From contig JBLMWU010000295.1 in assembly GCA_050257395.1 (NCBI GenBank), positions 1 to 33,001 of the forward strand: 33,001 nt of DNA. The letters are read 5' to 3'. Of this stretch, positions 15,027-22,217 are shown piece by piece (the first letter of the stretch is position 1; each line of letters starts with the position of its first letter). Both the position numbers and the translations under genes were made by a program. The notes beneath the pieces are model-generated. The model worked only from the letters and a program-made list of their open reading frames with translations. It ran no database searches and had not been told where the DNA came from. This DNA is from JAIRTY01 sp050257395 (GTDB lineage: Bacteria; Actinomycetota; Actinomycetes; Streptosporangiales; Streptosporangiaceae).

Positions 15027-16424
15027 TCAGTGCCTGCTGGCCGCAGCGGGCCGGCCCGCGGCAACCCGGGCGAGGTCGGCGACGGTGGAGCCGGCCAGCA
15101 GATGCACGGCCTGCGAGGCAGGGGCCGGGCGCACCGCACGCCGCGGCAGCCACACGCGCAGCGCCCCCGGCTCCGACCGGAAGACCAGCGGCGGCTCCAG
15201 CTCGAGCGCCTCCCCATCCACCCCGATCGGCACCAGGCCGTCCGACGTGACCTGGAATCGCGGCGCGCTCCATTCCAGCCAGCCCGGGAACCGCCGGACC
15301 TGGCCGTCCATTTCCAGCGCCATGAACCGGCGGGCGTCGGCTGCCGCGCTGAGCCGGACCGCCACGATCCCCAGCACCCCGCGGTTCATGTGCTCGCGGG
15401 TGCCCCAGCCGCCCGGGTGGACGAGCTGATACGGGTTGTTCGACACCAGGATCAGGTGGGCGGAGGGATAACCGGTCTCGTCCGGGCCGGTGAAGCGCAG
15501 GTCCAGCGGCTGCGCGTCCGGGCCCAGCAGGCCCGGCAGGGCGGCCGCCGCGGTCCGCAGCTTGGCGTCCCGGTACTCCGGCGAGTGGATGACCGCGGCG
15601 TACACCCCGAGCGAGGCGTTGTTGACGAAGACCCGCCCGTTGACCGTGGCCAGATCCACCCGCCGCTCCGCGCCGTCTGAGTACGCGTCCAGCGCCCCGG
15701 TCACGTCCCGCCGGTCCAGGCCCAGGTCGAGCGCGAAGTGGTTGCGGGTGCCCGCGGGCACGCACACGAACGGGATCCGGTGCCGGGCGGCGACGTCGGC
15801 GACCAGCGCCTGCGACCCGTCACCGCCCGCCATCCCCAGCACGTCCGCCCCGTCGGCGACCGCCTGCTCGGCCAGTTCCCGCAGGTCGTCACCGGGATGC
15901 AGGACGACAGCGCGGATGCCGCGGGCCCGGCACTCCTCCGCCAGCCGGAACCGCTCCGCTTTGCCGCCGCCCGAGCGCGGATTCATGATCAGGACCGGAT
16001 GGGACGGCGACGCCGCGGGCTGGCCGAGTCTGCGGCTGCGGACCGCGCGGGCGGTCCGCCGCAGCGCATACCGGGCCGCCGGGACCGACAGGGTGGCCAC
16101 GGCGATGATGGCGGCGACCCGCCAGGCGGTGAAGCCGGCGAACACCAGGCCGGTGATGAGCGCGGCCACCGCCAGCACCGTGACGATCAGGGCGCTGATC
16201 CGGACCGCGCCGCGCCGCGACACCACGTACCAGCAGCCGGTGGTGGCGATGGACATGCCGATGATCGCGAGGACCACCGCGGGCAGGTGCGTGGCGATGC
16301 CCAGCGCCGCCAGCACGACCGCGGCGGCCAGGCACAGCAGCGCGGCGACGGCGGCGATCCGCTCCCCCGCCCGCGGCCGGTTCCCGCCCGGCACCCCCGG
16401 ATCCGGGACCAGTCCGTCCGGCAC
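15027..16424 (-). CDS. Membrane diacylglycerol-kinase-like lipid kinase
   Basis: The catalytic half (residues about 142-440) has the DAGK/sphingosine-kinase signatures: LIMNPRSGGGK (145-155), the nucleotide loop GMAGGDGSQALVADVA (197-212), and VPAGTRNHFALDLGL (222-236). VDGEALELEPPL near the C-terminus matches the DGE region. Unusually for this family, four hydrophobic segments precede it (about 22-42, 47-68, 74-97, 100-115), so the kinase is fused to a membrane domain. It phosphorylates a lipid alcohol, probably diacylglycerol or an undecaprenol- or phosphatidyl-type substrate. It diverges from a PAP2 phosphatase over 63 bases; the pair could interconvert a lipid and its phosphate. Confidence 0.88.
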   Translation of the reverse strand: MPDGLVPDPGVPGGNRPRAGERIAAVAALLCLAAAVVLAALGIATHLPAVVLAIIGMSIATTGCWYVVSRRGAVRISALIVTVLAVAALITGLVFAGFTAWRVAAIIAVATLSVPAARYALRRTARAVRSRRLGQPAASPSHPVLIMNPRSGGGKAERFRLAEECRARGIRAVVLHPGDDLRELAEQAVADGADVLGMAGGDGSQALVADVAARHRIPFVCVPAGTRNHFALDLGLDRRDVTGALDAYSDGAERRVDLATVNGRVFVNNASLGVYAAVIHSPEYRDAKLRTAAAALPGLLGPDAQPLDLRFTGPDETGYPSAHLILVSNNPYQLVHPGGWGTREHMNRGVLGIVAVRLSAAADARRFMALEMDGQVRRFPGWLEWSAPRFQVTSDGLVPIGVDGEALELEPPLVFRSEPGALRVWLPRRAVRPAPASQAVHLLAGSTVADLARVAAGRPAAASRH

Positions 16425-16487
16425 TTGTTCCCCCTGGCCGCTGCGCCGTCCCCCCGGCCGCCGCCCGGCCCGCTGTTAGCATAACCA

Positions 16488-17198
16488 ATGGGAAATGGGG
16501 GCCCTATGCCTGAAATGCCCGGCTCGCAGTCGCCCGAGCCCGACCCGCTGGCCGGAGAGTCAGCAGCCCCTGAGGACCGGCTGGCCGACCGGCTGGCGGG
16601 CCTCGGCGTGCCGGCGAGCCAGCGGCTCGCCAGCACCCTGCACCAGCTCGGCACCGTGGACCGGGCCGTGTACTCCGCCATCGCCTCGGTGCAGACGCCG
16701 CTGCTCGATGTGCCGGTGCGGCGGCTGTCGCGGGCCGCCGACCATTCCTGGCTCTGGCTGGGCATCGCCGGCACGCTGGCGGTCACCGGCGGCCCGTCCG
16801 GGCGCCGCGCCGCCCTGCGCGGGGTGCTGGCCATCGGGGTCAGCTCCACCCTGGTGAACGTCGGCGTCAAGTCGCTGTCGCGGCGGCGGCGCCCGGACCG
16901 GGCCAGCGCGGGCGTCCCCGGCGTGCGGCACGTGCGGATGCCCGCCTCGGCGTCGTTCCCGTCCGGGCACGCGGCGTCGGCCTTCGCGTTCGCGACGGCC
17001 ATGGGCCGGGAGAAGCCGTGGGTCTCGCTGGGCCTGCGGTTCCTGGCCGCCGGGGTGGCCTACTCCCGGATCCACACCGGGGTCCACTACCCGGGCGACA
17101 CCGTGGTCGGCGCGCTCATCGGCGCCGCCGCCGGCCAGGCCGTCGCCGACACTCTGGACCGCCACCAGGCTGCGCCGGCCCTCCCGGCCGCCTGCTGA
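16488..17198 (+). CDS. PAP2-type lipid phosphatase
   Basis: The three PAP2 motifs are complete: KSLSRRRRP (K128 to P135), PSGH (158-161) and SRIHTGVHYPGD (S193, R194, H200, D204). Membrane segments surround them (WLWLGIAGTLAVTG; LRGVLAIGVSSTLVNVGV; LRFLAAGVAYS; VVGALIGAAAGQAVA). The family removes phosphate from phosphatidic acid, undecaprenyl pyrophosphate or similar lipids at the membrane. An alternative ATG six codons in (16506) has GGGG in front and may be the real start. It is divergently arranged with a diacylglycerol-kinase-like gene, so opposing reactions on one lipid pool are likely. Confidence 0.9.
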   Translation: MGNGGPMPEMPGSQSPEPDPLAGESAAPEDRLADRLAGLGVPASQRLASTLHQLGTVDRAVYSAIASVQTPLLDVPVRRLSRAADHSWLWLGIAGTLAVTGGPSGRRAALRGVLAIGVSSTLVNVGVKSLSRRRRPDRASAGVPGVRHVRMPASASFPSGHAASAFAFATAMGREKPWVSLGLRFLAAGVAYSRIHTGVHYPGDTVVGALIGAAAGQAVADTLDRHQAAPALPAAC

Positions 17199-17218
17199 GT
17201 TAGCGCACCGCACCGGCC

Positions 17219-18406
17219 TCAGGCTGCGGCGGCCGGGAAGTGCGCCGTCTCCCCCTGTCCGGCGCCCGGCTGGAGCCGGAACGTCTGGTAGGGGCTGCGC
17301 CGGATGCCGGCGGCGGTATCGCCGAGATAGAAGCTGACGTCCATGCTCATGCCAGCGGGGTCGTAGATGCTGTGCCACAGGGTGCGGACGCCGAAGCCGG
17401 GCTCGGTGATCTGGATGGCCGCGTGGCCGGCGGTGAGCTCGGCCGGGCCGAGCGGGGCGGGCTGGCTGATCACGGCGGACAGTTTGCGTGCCCGGTCGTA
17501 GGTCCAGCCGTTGCCGGGCTCAGCGGGCAGCCCGGCCAGGCTGCGGTAGCGGTGCAGCAGATGGTTGGTGACGGCCAGCGGCCCGTCCGCGCGGACGATG
17601 TGCTCGCGGTTGTGCGCGGCGCTGTACTCCCACACGAACGCGTGCCCGGCCCGGTCGGCGACCAGGAAGTGGCAGGGCACGAAGCTGTAGTACTGCTTGG
17701 CCACCCGCAGCGCCTCGATGGCGTCGTCCGCGGTCTCGCACGTTTCCAGCAGGTAGCGGCAGACCTCGTGCTCGGCCAGGCCGGCCTGCAGGCCGTAGAC
17801 CGGTTCCGCCCCGGCCGACTCGTCATCGGCGAGCAGCGCCGCCACCAGGCCGGCGTCGTTGACCCCGTCGACCGCGCCCGAGGCCAGGTCGAACAGGCAC
17901 ACGATCAGCGTGGCGCGGCCCTGGTCGGGATAGGTCTCGATGACGTACGGCTGCCCGGCCAGCAGCGGCTCGCCCGGCCCGGGCGCACCGCCCATCAGCT
18001 CGCTGAGCGTCTGCGTGGTGAAGTCGAAGTTCCTGCTGATCAGCGGCGTCCCGGAGCGGCTGCGGCCGGGGGGCACCCAGGCGACCGAGCAGCCAGCGGC
18101 CGGGAAGCCGAAGGGCAGCGTGGCGGTCTCGAACCGGTCGTCCCCCGGGCTGGCGCCGAAGTGAGCGGCGATCCCGGCGGAACGGGCGGCGAGCTGCGGA
18201 TAGTTGCGGGCCAGCCAGTGCCGCCGGGCCCGGGTGAGGACCGGGTCGGCCGACGGCTGGAGAACGGCGCCATGGTGGCGCGCGGCGAGCTCGGCGAGGT
18301 AGGCGCCGATGCCGGCCTGGTCTCCGCGCAGCGTCAGGTGGCGGACGGTGCAGAAGTCGCCGGCCTGCCCGCCGGCGGCGAGCTGCTCGTGCATGGTGGC
18401 AGTCAT
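17219..18406 (-). CDS. C45-type Ntn-hydrolase (acyltransferase/linear amide hydrolase family)
   Basis: The protein (395 aa) resembles the penicillin acyl-CoA:6-APA acyltransferase/peptidase C45 group: a helical N-terminal part with LARNYPQLAARSAGIAAHFG, then the processing site with candidate nucleophile C106 in AAGCSVAWVP, followed by PLISRNFDF (122-130), typical of this family. Later come VNDAGLVAALL, YLLETCETADDAIEALR, and AVTNHLL. Such enzymes cut themselves before the cysteine, which becomes the N-terminal nucleophile, and hydrolyse or transfer acyl groups on amides. The start has a GGGGGG site. Divergent from a MarR regulator across a palindrome, so expression is probably ligand-controlled. 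Substrate unknown. Confidence 0.82.
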   Translation of the reverse strand: MTATMHEQLAAGGQAGDFCTVRHLTLRGDQAGIGAYLAELAARHHGAVLQPSADPVLTRARRHWLARNYPQLAARSAGIAAHFGASPGDDRFETATLPFGFPAAGCSVAWVPPGRSRSGTPLISRNFDFTTQTLSELMGGAPGPGEPLLAGQPYVIETYPDQGRATLIVCLFDLASGAVDGVNDAGLVAALLADDESAGAEPVYGLQAGLAEHEVCRYLLETCETADDAIEALRVAKQYYSFVPCHFLVADRAGHAFVWEYSAAHNREHIVRADGPLAVTNHLLHRYRSLAGLPAEPGNGWTYDRARKLSAVISQPAPLGPAELTAGHAAIQITEPGFGVRTLWHSIYDPAGMSMDVSFYLGDTAAGIRRSPYQTFRLQPGAGQGETAHFPAAAA

Positions 18407-18430
18407 GTGGTGAACCCCCCGTAGAAGAAC

Positions 18431-18472
18431 TACTGCGATCTCGTACTAGTTCTATAGTACGACTTCGCAGTA
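18431..18472. promoter_or_regulatory. Operator palindrome between MarR and C45-hydrolase genes
   Basis: Arms TACTGCGATCTCGTACTA (18431-18448) and TAGTACGACTTCGCAGTA (18455-18472) match at 16 of 18 positions across a six-base centre. It is the only AT-rich stretch in the 78-base gap and lies 13 bases before the MarR start, so it overlaps the promoter region. It is presumably the binding site of the MarR protein, repressing both genes. Confidence 0.8.
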
Positions 18473-18484
18473 AACTCCTCAAGT

Positions 18485-18949
18485 GTGAGCGCGGACACTG
18501 ACGGCTACACCCTGCTGTTCGACGTGTGGGTGGTGGCCAGCTCGACCAGGGCGCTGCTCGACCGGGCGCTGCGCGCCAGCGGGCTGAGCGCCGAGGAGTT
18601 CGCCCTCTACAGCGCCATCCGCCGCGATGGCGGGATCACCCCGACGGAACTGGCCTCGGTGATGGCGCTGCCGCCGACCACGGTCTCCTCGGCGGTGACC
18701 CGGCTCGAGCGCCGGGGCCATGTCCGGCGGGCGGCGAATCCAGCCGACGCCCGCTCCTACCGCATCGAGCTGACCGCCGCGGGCCAGGCGGCGCACACCG
18801 CGGCAGCCGCGCTGTTCGCCCCGGTCCTGGCCCGGGTCGAGGCGGCGCTGAGCCTGCCGCCCGCCGACGCCCGGGCTGTGCTCGCCGCCGTCAACGATGC
18901 CGTGCTGTCCGCCACCTCGGCGCAGGAGAGCCCGCCCGGGCTGCCGTGA
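18485..18949 (+). CDS. MarR-family transcriptional regulator
   Basis: The 154-aa protein has a winged helix at residues 51-100: ITPTELASVMALPPTTVSSA, then VTRLERRGHVRR, and the wing NPADARSYRIELTAAG with the conserved D88-R90 pair. N- and C-terminal helices would form the dimer interface. MarR proteins bind palindromes and leave DNA when a small phenolic or other ligand binds. The start is a GTG 13 bases from a 42-base operator, fitting autoregulation plus control of the divergent C45 hydrolase. No ligand can be inferred. Confidence 0.93.
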   Translation: MSADTDGYTLLFDVWVVASSTRALLDRALRASGLSAEEFALYSAIRRDGGITPTELASVMALPPTTVSSAVTRLERRGHVRRAANPADARSYRIELTAAGQAAHTAAAALFAPVLARVEAALSLPPADARAVLAAVNDAVLSATSAQESPPGLP

Positions 18950-18988
18950 TGCCGTTGCAGCTCCTGCCGGGTCACCCGGGACCGCCGG

Positions 18989-19480
18989 TCACAGGAACAG
19001 CTTGAAGCCCTCGTGCGAGGCGGTGAAGCCGAGCCGCTCGTAGAAGCGGTGCGCGGCCGGGCGCCGCTTGTCGCTGGTCAGCTGCACCAGCGCGCAGCCG
19101 CGGCGGCCGGCGTCGGCGATGGCCCACCGGATCATCGCCTCGCCCAGGCCCTGGCCGCGGTGGCCGCGGGCCACCCGGACCGCCTCGATCTGCGCGCGCA
19201 GCGCGCCCCGCCGGGCCAGCCCGGGGATGAACGTGACCTGCATCGTGCCGGCCACCTCGCCGCCCGCCGGGCACGCCACCAGCAGGCGCTGCGCCGGGTC
19301 GGCGTCGATCGCCGCGAACGCCCGCAGATACGGGGCCAGGTCGCCGCCGTCGCGGGTGGCGCCGAGCTGGTCGTCGGCGAGCAGGCCGACGATGACCGCC
19401 ACGTCGGCCGCGGCCGCCTGCCGCAGCTGGTAAGCCGCCGCGCCCGCGGTCAGCTGGGCGGGCAGATCCGATGTGTCCAC
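18989..19480 (-). CDS. GNAT-family N-acetyltransferase
   Basis: The 163-aa protein fits a single GNAT domain: YQLRQAAAADVAVIVGLLAD at the N-terminus, VAGTMQVTFIP in the centre, IEAVRVARGHRGQGLGEAMI as the acetyl-CoA loop (motif A, RGHRGQGLG), and AHRFYERLGFTASHEGFKLFL at the end. It transfers acetyl from acetyl-CoA to an amine; the acceptor is unknown. It diverges by 25 bases from the mycothiol-type enzyme and converges on marR. Confidence 0.9.
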   Translation of the reverse strand: MDTSDLPAQLTAGAAAYQLRQAAAADVAVIVGLLADDQLGATRDGGDLAPYLRAFAAIDADPAQRLLVACPAGGEVAGTMQVTFIPGLARRGALRAQIEAVRVARGHRGQGLGEAMIRWAIADAGRRGCALVQLTSDKRRPAAHRFYERLGFTASHEGFKLFL

Positions 19481-19505
19481 CTGCCCACCCTAGGGACCGG
19501 GTACG

Positions 19506-20171
19506 GTGAGCCCCGTGACCGGGCTGACGGGTGTTCTCCAGGCCGATCCGGCGCGTGGCGCCCGGCTGCTGCTGACCGAGCGGGACGCGCTGCTGCCGCT
19601 GCTGCGGCAGGCGCCGGAGGACGCGTTCGGCCGGCCGACCGCCTGCCCCGGCTGGTCCGTTCGTGACGTGCTCGCCCACTGCTCGTCCGCGCTGACCAGG
19701 GCGGCCGAGGGCACCCTGCACGCGTTCACGCCGGCGCTGAACGAGGCCGACGTGGCCGAGCGGCGCGGCTGGCCGCTGGCGGACGTGCTGGCCGAGGTGG
19801 AGCGCGGCTACACTAGCGCGGGCCCGGTCATCACCGCGGCGGCGCCGCGGCTGGACGGGCTGGCCCTCGGCGAGTGGGTGCACGGCGGGGACGTCCGGGA
19901 CGCGCTGCGGGCGCCGGGCGCGTACGCGAGCGAAGGGTTCGCCGACGCCTGCGTGCTGCTGGCCGGCCGGGCCCGGGCCCGCAAGGTGCCGCTGGTGGAG
20001 GTCACGCTGCCGGGCGCGGCCCTGGCGCTCGGGGTGGTGGTGGACGGCCGCCCGCCCGCGGTGCTGCGGGCCGCCGGGGGCGCCCTGTTCCGGCTGTACG
20101 CGGGCCGCCCGGCCGACCCGGCGTCCTACGAGCTCACCTGGGCCGAGCCCGCCGAGCTCGTCATTTTCTGA
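19506..20171 (+). CDS. Maleylpyruvate-isomerase/DinB-like mycothiol-dependent family protein
   Basis: The 221-aa protein matches the TIGR03083-type family of actinobacteria: a four-helix DinB bundle with TACPGWSVRDVLAHC (45-59, H58 a likely metal ligand), then LGEWVHGGDVRDAL (121-134, H126 and D129). The C-terminal part (VEVTLPGAALALGVVVDGRP, then LFRLYAGRP) is the usual sterol-carrier-like domain. Family members use mycothiol as a cofactor for isomerase or transferase chemistry; the exact reaction here is unknown. It starts with GTG; a second GTG three codons later is possible. Confidence 0.83.
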   Translation: MSPVTGLTGVLQADPARGARLLLTERDALLPLLRQAPEDAFGRPTACPGWSVRDVLAHCSSALTRAAEGTLHAFTPALNEADVAERRGWPLADVLAEVERGYTSAGPVITAAAPRLDGLALGEWVHGGDVRDALRAPGAYASEGFADACVLLAGRARARKVPLVEVTLPGAALALGVVVDGRPPAVLRAAGGALFRLYAGRPADPASYELTWAEPAELVIF

Positions 20172-20174
20172 TCC

Positions 20175-20233
20175 CGCGGGCGGGCAGCGGCCGGGTGAGG
20201 TGACCAGCGAGACCGGCCGGCCGCAGGCCCGCG
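20175..20233. terminator. Two-part hairpin between convergent genes
   Basis: Outer arms CGCGGGC (20175-20181) and GCCCGCG (20227-20233) and inner arms GCGGCCGG (20187-20194) and CCGGCCGC (20217-20224) stack into one long stem. It fills the gap between two converging genes and has no T-run, the usual form of actinomycete terminators. Probably bidirectional. Confidence 0.6.
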
Positions 20234-20242
20234 AGGGCCTGA

Positions 20243-20992
20243 TCAGCGCAGGTAGGAGGCGCCGTTGAGGTCGAGCACCGCGCCGCTGGCCCACTCCGCC
20301 GCGGGCGAGGCCAGGTAGACCACGGCGGCCGCGATCTCCTCGGCCCTGGCGACCCGGCCGAACGGGCTCTGCGCCCGGATCTCCTCGCCCTCCGCCCCGG
20401 CCAGCCGGTCCGCGGCCATGTCGGTGTCCACGAACCCGGGCGCGACGGCGGCGACCGCGATGCCGTGCGGCGCCAGGGCCCGGGCGATCGACTGGCCGAA
20501 GGCGTTGAGGCCCGCCTTGCTCGCCCCGTAGGCGGGCTGCCCGGCCTCGCCGCGGTAGGCGCCCCGGGACGACACGTTGATGATCCGCCCGCCCCCGGCG
20601 GGGATCATGTGCTGCACGGCGCACCAGGTCATGTTCGCGGCGCCGGTCAGGTTGACGCCGAGGGTCTCCTGCCAGGCGGCCTGCCACTCCTCATACGACA
20701 CCGCCGTGATCGGGTGGCGGAAGAACACGCCCGCGTTGTTGACCAGCACGCCGAGCCCGCCGAGCGCGGCGGCCGCCTGATCCACCGCGCGGCGCACCGC
20801 CCCGGCGTCGGCCAGGTCCGCCTGCACGACGGTGTGGCCCTCGCCGGGCAGGGCGGCCGCCACGGCGGCGGCCAGTTCCGGGTTGCCGCGGTGGTGCACC
20901 GCCACCCGGTCGCCCTGCGCCGCGAACGCTTCCGCGATCGCCCGCCCGATCCCCCGCGATGCCCCGGTCACCAGCACTGCCCGCCCATTCAC
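20243..20992 (-). CDS. Short-chain dehydrogenase/reductase, FabG-like
   Basis: At 249 aa it has the standard SDR size with TGASRGIG (9-16), DLAD (59-62), NNAG (85-88), SSRGA with S141/S142, and YGASK (Y155, K159). H33-R35 after the second strand suggests NADPH preference. The end, ASPAAEWASGAVLDLNGASYL, matches FabG-type tetramer contacts (usual 'SGxxLxVDGG'), with a Asn replacing the more common Asp. A 3-oxoacyl or sugar/alcohol substrate is likely. It starts with GTG and stands alone next to the mycothiol-type gene, with no evidence of belonging to fatty-acid synthesis. Confidence 0.9.
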   Translation of the reverse strand: MNGRAVLVTGASRGIGRAIAEAFAAQGDRVAVHHRGNPELAAAVAAALPGEGHTVVQADLADAGAVRRAVDQAAAALGGLGVLVNNAGVFFRHPITAVSYEEWQAAWQETLGVNLTGAANMTWCAVQHMIPAGGGRIINVSSRGAYRGEAGQPAYGASKAGLNAFGQSIARALAPHGIAVAAVAPGFVDTDMAADRLAGAEGEEIRAQSPFGRVARAEEIAAAVVYLASPAAEWASGAVLDLNGASYLR

Positions 20993-21047
20993 GAGACAGA
21001 CCCTAATGGCGGCCGCGCCCCGGCTGCCGGCCGCCCCTTCCCCGGTG

Positions 21048-21410
21048 TCAGGACAGGGTCACCCAGCTGCCCGCGGTGTGCCGCATGGCGGCGATGACCT
21101 GGGGCTCGGTCATCAGGATCCGGTGGCCGCGCGGGCAGCTGAACCCGTAGATCACCTCGCTGACATGCCGGGCGATGAACTCGGCGCGCCGCTCCAGCTC
21201 CCGGCGCTGCGGGCCGCCCGGGGCGGCGGCGGCAGCAGCCTGCTCGGCGAGCTGCAGCTGCAGCGCGGCGGCCGTGGGCTGGATCCGGTAACCGCCCTGG
21301 GCGGCCGTGATGACCAGGCTGGCGAGCCACGGCCGGTACACGGCCTCCCCGATCATGTCCCCGCAGGTGCCGCACATGAGCTGTTTGGCCAGCCGCCGTA
21401 ACACCACCAT
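21048..21410 (-). CDS. Small putative zinc-binding protein (120 aa), hypothetical
   Basis: C13-x2-C16 in MCGTCGDMIG and C92-x3-H96 in SCPRGH could form one zinc site joining the two ends of the protein. The middle (ALQLQLAEQAAAAAAPGGPQ and RRELERRAEFIARHVSEVIY) is helical. 'CPRGH' is the form seen in proteins that read a zinc-ribbon with one histidine. I do not recognise a named family. It lies 21 bases downstream of the ABC permease gene on the same strand and may be co-transcribed with it. Confidence 0.65.
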   Translation of the reverse strand: MVVLRRLAKQLMCGTCGDMIGEAVYRPWLASLVITAAQGGYRIQPTAAALQLQLAEQAAAAAAPGGPQRRELERRAEFIARHVSEVIYGFSCPRGHRILMTEPQVIAAMRHTAGSWVTLS

Positions 21411-21431
21411 CCCAGGATAGGCCGGCCGGTT

Positions 21432-22217
21432 TCACAGCTCCCGGGTGCGTAGCCGGGCGACGGCGGCCGCCAGCAGCGCCGCGCTGGCCAGGGCCGTCAC
21501 CGCCAGGGCGGGGAAGAAGTGCGGCAGGCCCGTCCCGGACAGCAGGTCCACCGGCGCGCTGGCCAGGGTGCTGGGCAGCCAGTCGTGGATGACGTGGAAC
21601 GTGCCGGCGATGGGGAACAGCAGCAGCACCGCCAGCGTGAGCCCGACGGTGCCGAGGGTGCCTCTCACCACCGACGCGGCGCCCGCGGTGACGGCGACCG
21701 CGAACACGAGGTACCCGCAGCCGCACAGCATCCCGGCGAGCATGGCCCCCACCGGGGGCGCGGCGATGAGGACGCTGGTGGCGTACCAGGCGGCGACGGT
21801 GCCGAGTGAGTAGGCGGCGCAGGCCGCGGCGGCGCTGGCGGTGAACCGCGGCGTGACCAGCTGCCACAGGCTGGTCACCCGGGTGCGCAGGAACGTGGCC
21901 ATTCCCTGGTGGGCGTCGAAGGTGAACGCGCCGGCCGCGATGACCACCACCACGATCAGCCCGATGCCGGTGACCTCGCTGACGTAGCTGCTGAGCGCGG
22001 CCGCCGGGGTCGGCCGCGGGAACGAGATCCGCACACCGCCGCCGACCCTGCCCAGGATGGCGCTCTGGTACCGGGTGAAGGCCGGCTCGATGAGCCCGAG
22101 GAGCACGAACACCGCGGCCAGCGCGAGCGCGCGCGGGGTCCGGATCAGCCGGAGCCATTCGAGCCGCCACAGGTTCATCCGGCGGGTGCGGGCTGCCTGC
22201 GCGCTCGCCATGGTCAC
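21432..22217 (-). CDS. ABC-2-type transporter permease
   Basis: The 261-aa protein carries about six hydrophobic segments: ALALAAVFVLLGLIEPAF, VTGIGLIVVVVIAAGAFTF, ACAAYSLGTVAAWYATSVLI, MLAGMLCGCGYLVFAVAVTA, GLTLAVLLLFPIAGTFHVI, and FPALAVTALASAALLAAAVA. LWRLEWLRLIRTPRAL at the N-terminus is the usual cytosolic lead-in of ABC-2 exporters. The GTG start overlaps the ATPase stop (GTGA), and an ATG two codons later is possible. It forms an exporter with the ATPase upstream; cargo cannot be read from sequence. Confidence 0.9.
   Translation of the reverse strand: MTMASAQAARTRRMNLWRLEWLRLIRTPRALALAAVFVLLGLIEPAFTRYQSAILGRVGGGVRISFPRPTPAAALSSYVSEVTGIGLIVVVVIAAGAFTFDAHQGMATFLRTRVTSLWQLVTPRFTASAAAACAAYSLGTVAAWYATSVLIAAPPVGAMLAGMLCGCGYLVFAVAVTAGAASVVRGTLGTVGLTLAVLLLFPIAGTFHVIHDWLPSTLASAPVDLLSGTGLPHFFPALAVTALASAALLAAAVARLRTREL

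Noticed and set aside
18972..20687. 571-aa minus-strand frame covering the GNAT, mycothiol-type and SDR genes
   Set aside because: It runs through three well-supported genes in a wrong frame and is Arg/Gly/Pro repeats without a domain.
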